DNA of 15,275 nucleotides from an uncultured Clostridia bacterium (GCA_958420075.1 CATZIM010000017.1:1-15275), one strand, 5' to 3'. Shown: positions 6,028-13,970, numbered from the stretch's first letter. Numbers and translations: made by a program. Notes: a model not told the origin generated them from the sequence alone.

Positions 6028-6530
6028 GGCATCTGCTCCTTTCCGTATATTTTCTGTAATCTGGCACGGGCACGGTAAATCTGTGTCTGCACCGTTTTGA
6101 TGTTTTTGTTCTGCTCTGTGGCAATCTCCTCGGGACTTTTCTCCTGACAGAAATACGCCACGGCAATGTCCCGGTAAGGCGGCTTCAGACTTTCACATGC
6201 TCGCCACAGCTCCGCCTGTACTTCCTCCGCCAGCACTTTGTTTTCCACATTTTCCCCGTCTGCCAGTTCCAAAAAGACATTTTCGTCCTGGGGGATAGCG
6301 CCCCGACGGTTCTTCCTCTGGAAATCCAGACATTTATTCATGGCAATGCGGCATAGCCACGCCTTTTCGTGCTGGCCGTCAAAAGAGTCCAGATGCTCAT
6401 AGGCTGCCACGAATGTTTCCTGTGCCAGATCCTCTGCTTCAAAATAATTCTGCGTCATTTGATAGCAGAGGGAAAAAATCAAATTTTGATAATCGCTGAG
6501 CAGTATGGCGATTTGTTTTGCCCTGTCGAT
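5997..6530 (-). CDS. ECF (RpoE-type) RNA polymerase sigma factor with a non-standard start
   Basis: Region 2 is clear: IFSLCYQMTQNYFEAEDLAQETFVAAYEHL, then KAWLCRIAMNKCLDFQRKNRR. Region 4 is LKPPYRDIAVAYFCQEKSPEEIATEQNKNIKTVQTQIYRARARLQ. ECF factors direct polymerase to envelope-stress promoters. The first conventional in-frame start is TTG 6482, which has no ribosome binding site and would remove the first helix. The frame continues upstream as DRAKQIAILLSDYQN, typical of region 2.1, and a near-perfect AAGGGGGTGA (6534-6543) precedes ATC 6530 by four bases, so I set the start there. Alternatively, a one-base change in the adjacent G5 tract would join the frame to ATG 6559. It heads a four-gene operon with the anti-sigma-like gene. 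Identity is certain; start is not. Confidence 0.85.
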   Translation of the reverse strand: MDRAKQIAILLSDYQNLIFSLCYQMTQNYFEAEDLAQETFVAAYEHLDSFDGQHEKAWLCRIAMNKCLDFQRKNRRGAIPQDENVFLELADGENVENKVLAEEVQAELWRACESLKPPYRDIAVAYFCQEKSPEEIATEQNKNIKTVQTQIYRARARLQKIYGKEQMPWDSVSQRNN

Positions 6531-6654
6531 ACGCTCACCCCCTTTTTCTTCTGTTTCATTTACTTTTCATCATCTAAAACGATGGTACTTTCATTTTTTC
6601 TTCAACTTTTTACAACCTTAAACAAATCTTAAAAGATAGATGAAACATTTGGAT

Positions 6655-6694
6655 AAAAACAAAGAAAGCCGGAACCCCCGCAGGGATTCCAGCT
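6655..6694 (-). terminator. Rho-independent terminator after engB
   Basis: Minus strand AGCTGGAATCCC, loop TGC, GGGGGTTCCGGCT (6667-6694), followed by TTCTTTGTTTTT. It ends the lonA-engB transcript about 50 bases after the engB stop and insulates the sigma operon. The remaining stretch 6560-6655 holds no gene and should contain the sigma operon promoter. Only a weak candidate is visible on the minus strand (TTGAAG, 18 bases, CGTTTT), not called as a feature. Confidence 0.85.
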
Positions 6695-6741
6695 GTCAGA
6701 TGTTTCATAAAATTGTTTTCAGAACCAATATCCGCTTTGAT

Positions 6742-7326
6742 TTAGTCCAAAAATCGTTCGATTTCCGCCCAAAGTTCCTGTACGCCTGTTTTCTTTTCCC
6801 CGCTGAAAGGAATCAGCACATCGTCAGGGCCCAAGCCCAATGTTTTGCGGATCACAGACAGATGCTTCTGAATCTGGCTGCGGTTGATTTTATCGGATTT
6901 GGTAGCGGCAATGATAATGTCATAGCCGTAGTGTTTCAGCCAGTCATACATCATGATGTCGTTTTTGCCGGGTTCATGGCGGATGTCGATGAGGAGGATG
7001 ATGGCACGGAGTTCTTCCCGTTTCTGGAGATATTCCTCGATCATCATGCCCCATTTGGCAATTTCTGTCTTAGGCGCCTTTGCATAGCCATAACCGGGCA
7101 AGTCTACCACATACATGCAGTCGTTAACGTCATAAAAATTGATGGTTCTCGTTTTGCCGGGCTGGGAGCTGGTACGGGCCAAAGCTTTTCTGCCCAGCAT
7201 GGCATTGATCAGTGTGGATTTGCCTACGTTGGATTTGCCCGCAAAGGCAATTTCCACTTTGCCGTCGGTGGGATACTGGGAGAATTTCGTTCCCACTGCC
7301 GCCAGTGATGACTGTTTTACTTCCAT
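6742..7326 (-). CDS. engB: Ribosome-biogenesis GTPase EngB (YsxC/YihA)
   Basis: 194 residues, the usual length. The G motifs are in order: G1 GKSNVGKST (30-38), G2 Thr in GKTRTINFY (57-65), G3 DLPGYGYAKAP (75-85), G4 TKSDK (142-146) and G5 FSGEKKTG (174-181). EngB is an essential TrmE-Era-EngA-like GTPase that assists late assembly of the large ribosomal subunit. The start overlaps the lonA stop by 10 bases, and its AAAGGGG ribosome binding site lies inside lonA. The lonA-engB pair is a well-known Firmicutes arrangement (lonA-ysxC in B. subtilis). A terminator follows. Confidence 0.97.
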   Translation of the reverse strand: MEVKQSSLAAVGTKFSQYPTDGKVEIAFAGKSNVGKSTLINAMLGRKALARTSSQPGKTRTINFYDVNDCMYVVDLPGYGYAKAPKTEIAKWGMMIEEYLQKREELRAIILLIDIRHEPGKNDIMMYDWLKHYGYDIIIAATKSDKINRSQIQKHLSVIRKTLGLGPDDVLIPFSGEKKTGVQELWAEIERFLD

Positions 7327-9662
7327 ACGCTTTCCCCTTTCGCCAGTGCGTGTTTCAGCACATCATCCATATCTTTTGCCAGAACAAATTCCAGCCCTTC
7401 TTTGATTTCATCGGAAATTTCCTGCAAATCTTTTTCGTTCTGTTTCGGCAGGATAACGGTTTTTACGCCGGCTTTTTTCGCCGCCAGCACTTTTTCCTGC
7501 AAACCGCCGATGGCAAGAACGCGTCCGCGGATAGTCACTTCACCAGTCATTGCCACATCATTTCTGACTTTCGCCCCTGTCAGAGCAGAAAGCATAGCGG
7601 TGGTCATGGTGACACCGGCGGAAGGGCCGTCCTTGGGTGTTGCCCCTTCGGGAATATGGATATGCAGGTCCTGTTTTTTATAGAAATCCGGCTCCACTTT
7701 GAAACGGTCGCTCTGGGAGCGGATGTAGCTGATAGCCGCTTCTGCGGATTCCTTCATGACTTTCCCCAGATTGCCTGTCAGACGGAATTTGCCGTCACCG
7801 GGCATGGTGTTTACTTCCACGGAAAGGGTCGTGCCGCCTACGGCTGTCCACGCCAGTCCACGAACGATACCCACCTGAGGTTCCTCATAAATATGGTCTT
7901 CTGTAAATCTGGGTTTGCCCAGAATTTCTTCCAGATTTTTCGCTGTAACGGTCATGGATTTCTTTTCGCCGCTGATAATGGCTTTCACAGCTTTCCGGCA
8001 TACCTGACCAATGGTGCGTTCCAGCTGACGAACGCCCGCTTCTCTTGTGTAGCCGTCAATAATCATTTCCACAGCTTCGGGGCGAATCTTCAGCTGACTA
8101 CCTTTCAGCCCATGGCGTTTCATCTGTTTTTTCACCAGATGTTCCATGGCGATATGCTGTTTTTCTGTTGCTGTATAGCTGCCCAGCTCAATGATTTCCA
8201 TTCTGTCACGGAGAGGGCCGGGAATGGGTTCCAGACTGTTTGCGGTACACATGAACAGTACCTTGGACAGGTCATAGGGCATTTCCACATAGTGGTCGCG
8301 GAATGTGAAATTCTGTTCCCCATCCAGCACTTCCAGCAGCGCCGCCGCATGGTCGCCGTTATAGGATACCCCCAGCTTGTCCACTTCATCCAGCAGCATC
8401 AAAGGATTGATGGTGCCTACCTGTTTCATGGCGTTCATGATACGTCCGGGCATAGCGCCGATGTATGTTCTGCGGTGACCGCGGATTTCCGCTTCATCTT
8501 TCACACCGCCCAAAGACATGCGCACATATTTCCGGTTCAGCGCCTTTGCCACAGAACGGGCAATGGATGTTTTGCCGACACCGGGAGGGCCCACCAGACA
8601 AAGAATGGTGGCTTTTTCCTCGGGAGCGTTTTTCCGCACTGCCAGATATTCCAAAATACGTTCTTTTACTTTTTCCAGACCGTAATGGTCTTCATCCAGA
8701 ATTTCCGCTGCCTGTTTCAGGTCGAAGGTTTCTTCGGTCATTTCGTTCCAAGGCAGGTTCAACAATGTGTCAATATAACTGCGGGACACGTTGGATTCGG
8801 GAGAAGTTACAGGAATCTTCATCATACGGTCGATTTCCTTTTCTACGGTTTTCCGCACTTCTTCGGGAGGGTTCTTTTCCTCCAGACGACGACGGAATTC
8901 CGCAGCGTCAGCGCCGATGCCGTCTTTATCCCCCAATTCTTCCTGAATGACTTTCAGTTCTTCACGGAGGTAATATTCCCGCTGGTTTTTGTCGATATTA
9001 TCCTTTGTTTTGGCTTCGATTTCCCGTTTGATGCGCAGCACCTGCTGTTCATAGCGCATAATATCCATAACTGCCTGCAAACGGTCATAAGGATTCAGGA
9101 TTTCCAGAATTTTCTGCTTCCGGTCAAAGGAAATTTCCAATCCTGCCCCAATGACGTCCGCCAGTTTGCCGGGCTTGCCTGCCGCCAGCACATTGGGCAG
9201 CAAATCCACTGCTGTGGTATTGGGCACGAACTTTGCATATTCTTCATACAAATCCTGAGCAATGCGCATTTCCGCCGCTGTATGTACCTCCGGCAATTCC
9301 GGGAAGTCCTGTGCAATGGTGGTGATTTCCGCATACTCGCATTTGCGCTTATGCTGTATGGTCGCCAATCTGCCGCGGATGACACCTTCCACAATGACAT
9401 GGGTCATGTTGCCGGGGAGTTTCAAAATCTGTTTGATGGTAGCCACCGTACCGAATTCGTACAGCCCCATCTGTTCGGGACTTGCGTCTTCCGGGTCACG
9501 CTGTGCCACCAGGAAAATACGCTTGTCACCTTCATCTGCCACTTCCAGTGCATCCAGAGATTTCTGTCTGCCTACTGGGAAGCTGATTGCCATATTGGGA
9601 AATACCGTCAGACCTCTCAAGGCCATCATAGGTAATTGTATTCTCTCTTTTGTTTCTATCAT
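7317..9662 (-). CDS. lon: ATP-dependent protease LonA
   Basis: 781 residues, standard LonA length. The N-terminal substrate-recognition LAN domain begins LPMMALRGLTVFPNM (10-24). A coiled helical region follows (about 185-300). The AAA+ module has Walker A GPPGVGKT (358-365), Walker B LMLLDEVDK (421-429) and the Arg-finger region PGPLRDRMEI (481-490). The protease domain has the catalytic Ser681 in DGPSAG (678-683) and Lys724 in GGLQEKVLAA. It degrades misfolded and regulatory proteins in the cytoplasm as a hexamer. ATG 9662 has an AGAGGTGA ribosome binding site. A consensus promoter is upstream and engB follows with overlap. No CIRCE or CtsR box was noticed upstream. Confidence 0.98.
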   Translation of the reverse strand: MIETKERIQLPMMALRGLTVFPNMAISFPVGRQKSLDALEVADEGDKRIFLVAQRDPEDASPEQMGLYEFGTVATIKQILKLPGNMTHVIVEGVIRGRLATIQHKRKCEYAEITTIAQDFPELPEVHTAAEMRIAQDLYEEYAKFVPNTTAVDLLPNVLAAGKPGKLADVIGAGLEISFDRKQKILEILNPYDRLQAVMDIMRYEQQVLRIKREIEAKTKDNIDKNQREYYLREELKVIQEELGDKDGIGADAAEFRRRLEEKNPPEEVRKTVEKEIDRMMKIPVTSPESNVSRSYIDTLLNLPWNEMTEETFDLKQAAEILDEDHYGLEKVKERILEYLAVRKNAPEEKATILCLVGPPGVGKTSIARSVAKALNRKYVRMSLGGVKDEAEIRGHRRTYIGAMPGRIMNAMKQVGTINPLMLLDEVDKLGVSYNGDHAAALLEVLDGEQNFTFRDHYVEMPYDLSKVLFMCTANSLEPIPGPLRDRMEIIELGSYTATEKQHIAMEHLVKKQMKRHGLKGSQLKIRPEAVEMIIDGYTREAGVRQLERTIGQVCRKAVKAIISGEKKSMTVTAKNLEEILGKPRFTEDHIYEEPQVGIVRGLAWTAVGGTTLSVEVNTMPGDGKFRLTGNLGKVMKESAEAAISYIRSQSDRFKVEPDFYKKQDLHIHIPEGATPKDGPSAGVTMTTAMLSALTGAKVRNDVAMTGEVTIRGRVLAIGGLQEKVLAAKKAGVKTVILPKQNEKDLQEISDEIKEGLEFVLAKDMDDVLKHALAKGESVWK

Positions 9663-9718
9663 CTATTTCACCTCTATCTCATAGGCTTTTACACACAGGC
9701 TTTTTGCCTAATCAAGTT

Positions 9719-9747
9719 ATTATACAACAGAACTGGCTTTCGGTCAA
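9719..9747 (-). promoter_or_regulatory. lonA-engB promoter
   Basis: Minus strand -35 TTGACC (9742-9747), exactly 17 bases, -10 TATAAT (9719-9724), about 57 bases before the lonA start. A small leader hairpin AGGCAAAAAGCCT lies just downstream (9698-9710). It is divergent from the DUF554 promoter, with the two -35 elements about 66 bases apart. Confidence 0.85.
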
Positions 9748-9812
9748 TTCCTACCAATGCACAAGGTTATATTTTTTCTGGAAAATATCACTTTTCTTTG
9801 GCCTTCCATACA

Positions 9813-9841
9813 TTGACAATCCTTTTTATACCATCTAAAAT
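9813..9841 (+). promoter_or_regulatory. Promoter of the DUF554 gene
   Basis: TTGACA (9813-9818), 17-base spacer, TAAAAT (9836-9841), followed by GGGAGG 9 bases before ATG 9893. A near-consensus vegetative promoter with no obvious operator. Confidence 0.82.
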
Positions 9842-9892
9842 AAAACCAATTCATCACAAAAGAAAAAATGCATTTTAGGGAGGAAAATACAA

Positions 9893-10618
9893 ATGATTGG
9901 ATTAGGTACACTCATCAACGTCGGCGGCATATTATTGGGCGGCCTTCTGGGCGCCCTTTTCGGCAAAGCCATAAACGTCAGAATACAGGAAACCATCATG
10001 AAAGCCACTGGGCTTTGTGTCATTTTTCTGGGCATCGGCGGTGCCATTGAAAAAATGATGACGGTCACAGAATCAGGACTCACCAGCGGCGGCACCATGA
10101 TGATTATTGGTTCTTTTGCCATTGGTTCCCTCATCGGGGAAATATTGAACATTGAGAAACATCTGGAACACTTCGGCGAATGGCTGAAGGAAAAGACCAA
10201 AAACGACCGAGATACAAAATTTGTAGACGGCTTTGTGAACACTTCCCTGACGGTATGCATCGGCGCCATGGCAGTGGTCGGCGCCATTCAGGACGGCATT
10301 GCCGGGGATTATTCCATATTGACGGCAAAAGCGGTCTTAGACCTAATCATCGTCATCATCATGACCACATCCATGGGGAAGGGCTGTATCTTCTCTGCCA
10401 TTCCTGTGGCAATCTTTCAGGGATGCATCACCATACTGTCCCGTTTCATCGAGCCTTGGATGACAGAACAGGCTTTGGCAAACCTGTCCCTTACTGGCTC
10501 CATGCTCATCTTCTGTGTAGGCGTCAATCTGATCTGGGAGAAAAAATTCAAAGTTGCCAATATGCTCCCCACCATCGTCATTGCAGTCATTTGGGCACTG
10601 CTTCCCTTCGGGGCATAA
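9893..10618 (+). CDS. DUF554 (YdfK-like) integral membrane protein
   Basis: 241 residues with about six to seven membrane segments. The opening MIGLGTLINVGGILLGGLLGALFGK, the later AIEKMMTVTESGLTSGGTMMIIGSFAIGSLIGE and the segment NTSLTVCIGAMAVVGAIQDGIAGDYSIL are typical of the DUF554 family. Members are widespread in Firmicutes and usually annotated as putative transporters; the substrate is not established. Length matches the family. It has its own promoter and terminator, so it is monocistronic and lies opposite in strand to the surrounding lon genes. Confidence 0.92.
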   Translation: MIGLGTLINVGGILLGGLLGALFGKAINVRIQETIMKATGLCVIFLGIGGAIEKMMTVTESGLTSGGTMMIIGSFAIGSLIGEILNIEKHLEHFGEWLKEKTKNDRDTKFVDGFVNTSLTVCIGAMAVVGAIQDGIAGDYSILTAKAVLDLIIVIIMTTSMGKGCIFSAIPVAIFQGCITILSRFIEPWMTEQALANLSLTGSMLIFCVGVNLIWEKKFKVANMLPTIVIAVIWALLPFGA

Positions 10619-10628
10619 CAGAATATAC

Positions 10629-10662
10629 AAAACGCGTAAATGCCAAAATCACGCGTTTTTTT
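10629..10662 (+). terminator. Rho-independent terminator after the DUF554 gene
   Basis: AAAACGCGT (10629-10637) pairs with ACGCGTTTT (10651-10659), followed by TTT; loop of 13 bases. It lies 11 bases after the stop codon. Confidence 0.85.
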
Positions 10663-10711
10663 ATTGGAAAAACAGCTTTTCTAATAAATTCTTACGTTTG
10701 GGACATCTGCC

Positions 10712-10740
10712 TTGTCTTTCCGCTTTCGCCATCTTAAAAT
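10712..10740 (+). promoter_or_regulatory. Promoter of the 10796-11554 membrane-protein gene
   Basis: TTGTCT (10712-10717), 17-base spacer, TAAAAT (10735-10740), about 55 bases before ATG 10796. The -35 has two mismatches to consensus; spacing is ideal. Confidence 0.65.
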
Positions 10741-10795
10741 GTTCTTATAAAGAAACATGCAAATTCCTGTGGGGAAACAAAAAGGGGGCATTTTT

Positions 10796-11554
10796 ATGAA
10801 ACTGCTGCGAGAGGAATACAAAAAACTGTCAAAGTTCGTAGTGCTCTTTGTCATTCCATGGCTGATTCTTTTCAATCTGCTTTTATGCTGGCTGGATATG
10901 ACTTTCCCGAGATTTCCATTGCCATTGTTTTTGCTGCTTTATGCTCTCATAATCGCTGCCTTATTTTCTCTGGGATATGTCTGCGGCAAAAGGCGCTGCC
11001 CTGTTCTGGCTCTGGCTGTGGGCTGTCTGCAATATCTCCTCTACAATCTGCTTTCCTTCCTGCCCATTTCCTTAGGGTTGGAACATTCCTGGCAATGGAG
11101 TGATGTCACGATGCTTCTGTCTCCCCTGATACTGCCTTTGGTTCTGCTCCTTTTTATGGGCATGGGGTATCTGAGCGGACGGTCTGCTGCTCCAAAAACA
11201 GATGATGTCAAAAAAAGCCTTTCCTCGCTTTTTCCGAAAGCATATCTGCTTTATCTGGTGCCATGGATGCTGCCTCTGATTTATTGCTTTGAAGGAACAA
11301 GGGTGCAAAACCTCCCCTTCTTTGCCATACCTCTTTTGCTCTGCGGCATCTTTGTGGCGCTGTTCCTCATTTCTCTGGGATGCAAAAAGAAAGCTCTGCT
11401 CTTTGGCATGGGATTACAACTCTGTTACCTGATTCTTGGGGGATTGCATCTGAATATCCCAGGCATATTTTTCTCTCTGTTTTTCCTGCCCTGCATCTCT
11501 CCTTTTTTCGTCGTGCAAATCATGGGCTACCGTCTTGGAAAAACAACTGCCTGA
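10796..11554 (+). CDS. Unknown polytopic membrane protein, apparently internally duplicated
   Basis: 252 residues from ATG 10796, preceded by AAAGGGGG. An in-frame ATG at 10757 lacks a ribosome binding site and would add a polar, non-typical leader. About eight hydrophobic segments are present. The two halves look related: FVVLFVIPWLILFNLLL (14-30) with AYLLYLVPWMLPLIYCF (149-165); ALFSLG then Cys-Gly-Lys-Arg (55-66) with FLISLGCKKKA (190-200); and MGMGYLSGR (121-129) with QIMGYRLGK (241-249). The first two matches share an offset of 135 residues. I do not recognise a family. It is monocistronic, with a promoter in front and a hairpin behind. Weak conservation of such proteins is common, so function is left open. 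Confidence 0.8.
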   Translation: MKLLREEYKKLSKFVVLFVIPWLILFNLLLCWLDMTFPRFPLPLFLLLYALIIAALFSLGYVCGKRRCPVLALAVGCLQYLLYNLLSFLPISLGLEHSWQWSDVTMLLSPLILPLVLLLFMGMGYLSGRSAAPKTDDVKKSLSSLFPKAYLLYLVPWMLPLIYCFEGTRVQNLPFFAIPLLLCGIFVALFLISLGCKKKALLFGMGLQLCYLILGGLHLNIPGIFFSLFFLPCISPFFVVQIMGYRLGKTTA

Positions 11555-11577
11555 TATAAAATCTTCATAAGAAAACA

Positions 11578-11622
11578 AAGAAAGCCAAAACCCTTATGAT
11601 TACAAAGGATTTTGGCTTTCTT
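11578..11622. terminator. Bidirectional hairpin between the unknown membrane-protein gene and lonB
   Basis: AAGAAAGCCAAAA pairs with TTTTGGCTTTCTT, extended by CCTT/AAGG through one mismatched or wobble position, so the stem is about 18 base pairs. The plus side has TTATTTT after it; the minus side has TTTGTTTTC. The genes on both sides converge on it. The inner pair is T-G when read as minus-strand RNA and A-C as plus-strand RNA, so the minus (lonB) direction folds slightly better. Confidence 0.85.
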
Positions 11623-11675
11623 ATTTTGAAGATTTCATTGTTATGTTTTCTTAAGGGGAAGTTGCTTTCCTTATT

Positions 11676-13340
11676 TTATTTTTGCAGCCCTTCTGCTGTC
11701 AAAATGCCTCTTTGTGGCATGCCTGCCTGTTTTTCTTCTTTCTTTGTAAAGACCATTTCCAGCAGTTCACTGATTTCCTCCACGGGAACCGCTTCCAATC
11801 CTAACCGCTCATACCTTCCCTGCCAATTTGCCTTAGGGATATAAGCACGAGTTACGCGGGCTTCTTCTGCCGCCTGCAATTTCTCCGTGACACCGCCCAC
11901 AGGCAGTATTTTCCCTGTCAGGGAAATTTCTCCTGTCAGTGCCACATCTCCCGGCACTGCCGCTCCTGTAAAAGCGGAATAGGCCGCCAGAAACATGGCT
12001 GTGCCTGCCGAAGGGCCATCCACAGGCATGCCTCCGGGGAAATTGATATGAACGGCATACTGGCTCCGGTCAAAGCCGTATCCTTCCAGCACCGTCAGCA
12101 CATTTTCCGCGGAACTGCGGGCATTGCTTTTTCTTTTGCTGACGCCATGGGGACTGCGGATTTCTTCTTCCTCCACAATGCCTGTCACCTGCAAATGGGG
12201 TACTGTGCTTTTTTGCATCTTCACTTCCACTGTCAGCACCGCACCGCCCATGCCGCCTGTAACAGCCAGACCGTTGACCACGCCCACGCGAGGTACAGCC
12301 GTCACTTTTTGGCGAGGGTACGGCTGATAATGACCAGCTTCCGCCACCCATTCCAAGTCAGCACTGCCGACCCAGTTTCGTCCCTTCATTTCTGCCAGAG
12401 AGGCTAAGGACTGCACCAGACGCACCGTATCCCTGCCGCCGCCGGCATAGAGAGCAATTTTCCCACAAAGTCCATCTTCGTATTGCAGCCCCACTCGTTC
12501 CATACTGTCGGCGGCAATCTGCTCCACAGCTTCGGGACGCAGACCATCAAAGAAAATCTCCGTACAACGGGAACGCAGTGCTGCCGGCAATTCCGAAGGG
12601 CTGCGGGTAGTTGCGCCAATGAGACGAAAATCCGCCGGCAATCCTTTCTGGAAAATCTCATGGATATAGGGCGGAATTCGTTTATTTTCCCGGCTGTAAT
12701 AACTGCTCTGGAACTTTGCCACACGGTCCTCCAGCACCTTCAGCAAGCGGTTCATCTGAATCGGATGGAGCTCCCCAATTTCGTCAATGAACAGCACACC
12801 GCCGTTGGCTTCACTGACGGCACCGGGCTGGGGACGGGGAATGCCCATCTGCCCGAAAGCCCCTGCTCCCTGATAAATAGGGTCATGGACGGAGCCCAGC
12901 AAGGGGTCTGCAATACTTCGCTCGTCAAACTGCAATGTGGTAGCGTCCACCTCCACAAATTTCGCATTGGGAGAAAAAGGGGAATTTCGCCGTCCTTTGG
13001 CTTCCTCCAGCACCAGTCTTGCCGCCGCCGTTTTGCCTACGCCGGGTGGGCCGTAAATAATGATATGCTGGGGATTTGGACCGCAAAGAGCCGCCCTGAG
13101 AGCACGAATCCCCCGTTCCTGCCCAACGATTTCTCCCAAGGACTTGGGACGGGTCTGTTCTGTTAATGGTTCCGTCAGTCCCACCTGCCGCATAGCATCC
13201 AGCTTTTCCATCTCCCGTTCATTTTCCTCCATGGAAATGCCATCCCGTCCCCCTTTGCGCCGGGAGCCGCTCCGCAGGAAATACCACGCTCCCAAGAGGA
13301 AAAATAACATCTGTGCAAAAAATAAAAACCATCCGCTCAC
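11676..13340 (-). CDS. lonB: ATP-dependent protease LonB, membrane-anchored sporulation type
   Basis: 554 residues from GTG 13340 (MSGWFLFFAQMLFFLLGAWY). AAAGGAGG stands 7 bases before this GTG. The frame stays open to ATG 13394, which overlaps the preceding stop but has no ribosome binding site, and known LonB proteins (about 552 residues in B. subtilis) start with a membrane anchor like this. After the anchor (4-22) come RPKSLGEIVGQERGIRALRAALCGPNP, Walker A GPPGVGKT (97-104), Walker B GVLFIDE (181-187), the LonB insert FDERSIADPLLGSVHDPIYQGAG, and the protease domain with Ser444 in DGPSAG and Lys487 in VTEKLQAA. It lacks the LonA N-terminal domain. In Bacillus it is a forespore protease under sigma F. 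Here it follows the zinc-ribbon gene. Confidence 0.95.
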   Translation of the reverse strand: MSGWFLFFAQMLFFLLGAWYFLRSGSRRKGGRDGISMEENEREMEKLDAMRQVGLTEPLTEQTRPKSLGEIVGQERGIRALRAALCGPNPQHIIIYGPPGVGKTAAARLVLEEAKGRRNSPFSPNAKFVEVDATTLQFDERSIADPLLGSVHDPIYQGAGAFGQMGIPRPQPGAVSEANGGVLFIDEIGELHPIQMNRLLKVLEDRVAKFQSSYYSRENKRIPPYIHEIFQKGLPADFRLIGATTRSPSELPAALRSRCTEIFFDGLRPEAVEQIAADSMERVGLQYEDGLCGKIALYAGGGRDTVRLVQSLASLAEMKGRNWVGSADLEWVAEAGHYQPYPRQKVTAVPRVGVVNGLAVTGGMGGAVLTVEVKMQKSTVPHLQVTGIVEEEEIRSPHGVSKRKSNARSSAENVLTVLEGYGFDRSQYAVHINFPGGMPVDGPSAGTAMFLAAYSAFTGAAVPGDVALTGEISLTGKILPVGGVTEKLQAAEEARVTRAYIPKANWQGRYERLGLEAVPVEEISELLEMVFTKKEEKQAGMPQRGILTAEGLQK

Positions 13341-13390
13341 ATCCACGCCTCCTTTTTCTATAGAGGTAGTATGTGCCGAATGGTTTTCTT

Positions 13391-13933
13391 TCATACGCCG
13401 GAAATGGTAACACCGTACAGTTCCAGATCTTCCGCAGGCGCATTGCCTTCGGTAATGGAATACATGAAATCATCTGTGCTGTCCGGCATATATTCATACT
13501 CATCATAGTATTCCCAGTCGTTCATATAAGGATTGCCGTAATGCTCATATCTGTGATACTGCTGATACTGCACCGCATTGGCGAAAATACCAACGAAAAA
13601 CAGTACCGCACTGATGGACAGGACAATGCCGATGGCAACATAAACAAGGGCTGCCCGTGAGAAATTCCGGCGGTTCACATTGCCGTTTTTCCCGAATGCC
13701 CACAAAAGCAGTACCACCAGATTCACCACTGGAATACACATAATCAGAAACATAATCAGATAACCGCCCACAGTAATAGGTTCTCTGTCCAGTTCCTCTT
13801 TCTTTTGCTTTTCCTCATGGGATGCTTTGGGCTGTTCCGCTTCTCTCTCCGCTGTGATGGGCTTGCCGCAGACAGTACAAAACCGATCTTCCTCGCCTAC
13901 AGAAGCGCCGCAATGGTTACAGAATTTTGACAT
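13391..13933 (-). CDS. Zinc-ribbon membrane protein encoded upstream of lonB
   Basis: 180 residues. The N-terminus is a two-knuckle zinc ribbon FCNHCGASVGEEDRFCTVCGK with Cys5, Cys8, Cys19 and Cys22. A charged Lys/Glu linker (26-52) follows, then two membrane segments (about 56-80 and 93-118). The C-terminal tail is rich in aromatic and acidic residues: nine Tyr between 123 and 148 (for example EYYDEYEY), then DSTDDF. Similar zinc-ribbon plus two-helix proteins are common in Clostridia without known function. Its stop is 50 bases before the preferred lonB start, on the same transcript, so it could help recruit substrates or anchor partners of LonB (inference). GGGGGAG ribosome binding site before ATG 13933. 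Confidence 0.82.
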   Translation of the reverse strand: MSKFCNHCGASVGEEDRFCTVCGKPITAEREAEQPKASHEEKQKKEELDREPITVGGYLIMFLIMCIPVVNLVVLLLWAFGKNGNVNRRNFSRAALVYVAIGIVLSISAVLFFVGIFANAVQYQQYHRYEHYGNPYMNDWEYYDEYEYMPDSTDDFMYSITEGNAPAEDLELYGVTISGV

Positions 13934-13970
13934 ATTCTTCTCCCCCTTCCCTTTTCCTGAATTTTTCTAT

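Noticed and set aside
6560..6741. Possible small gene or RNA between the sigma operon and engB
   Set aside because: Open frames there are short, lack ribosome binding sites and run through the engB terminator. Nothing beyond the terminator and an unclear promoter is seen.
7212..9635. Very long open reading frame on the plus strand opposite lonA
   Set aside because: It is low in recognisable domains, rich in His, Phe, Cys and Gln as expected for an antisense frame, has no ribosome binding site, and lies exactly over the certain lonA gene.
9663..9892. CIRCE, CtsR or other heat-shock operator between lonA and the DUF554 gene
   Set aside because: No TTAGCACTC-type repeat or GGTCAAA tandem heptamers are visible; only the two divergent promoters and a small leader hairpin.
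10757..10795. N-terminal extension of the unknown membrane protein (ATG 10757)
   Set aside because: No ribosome binding site precedes it, whereas AAAGGGGG is well placed for ATG 10796. The extension would translate that site.
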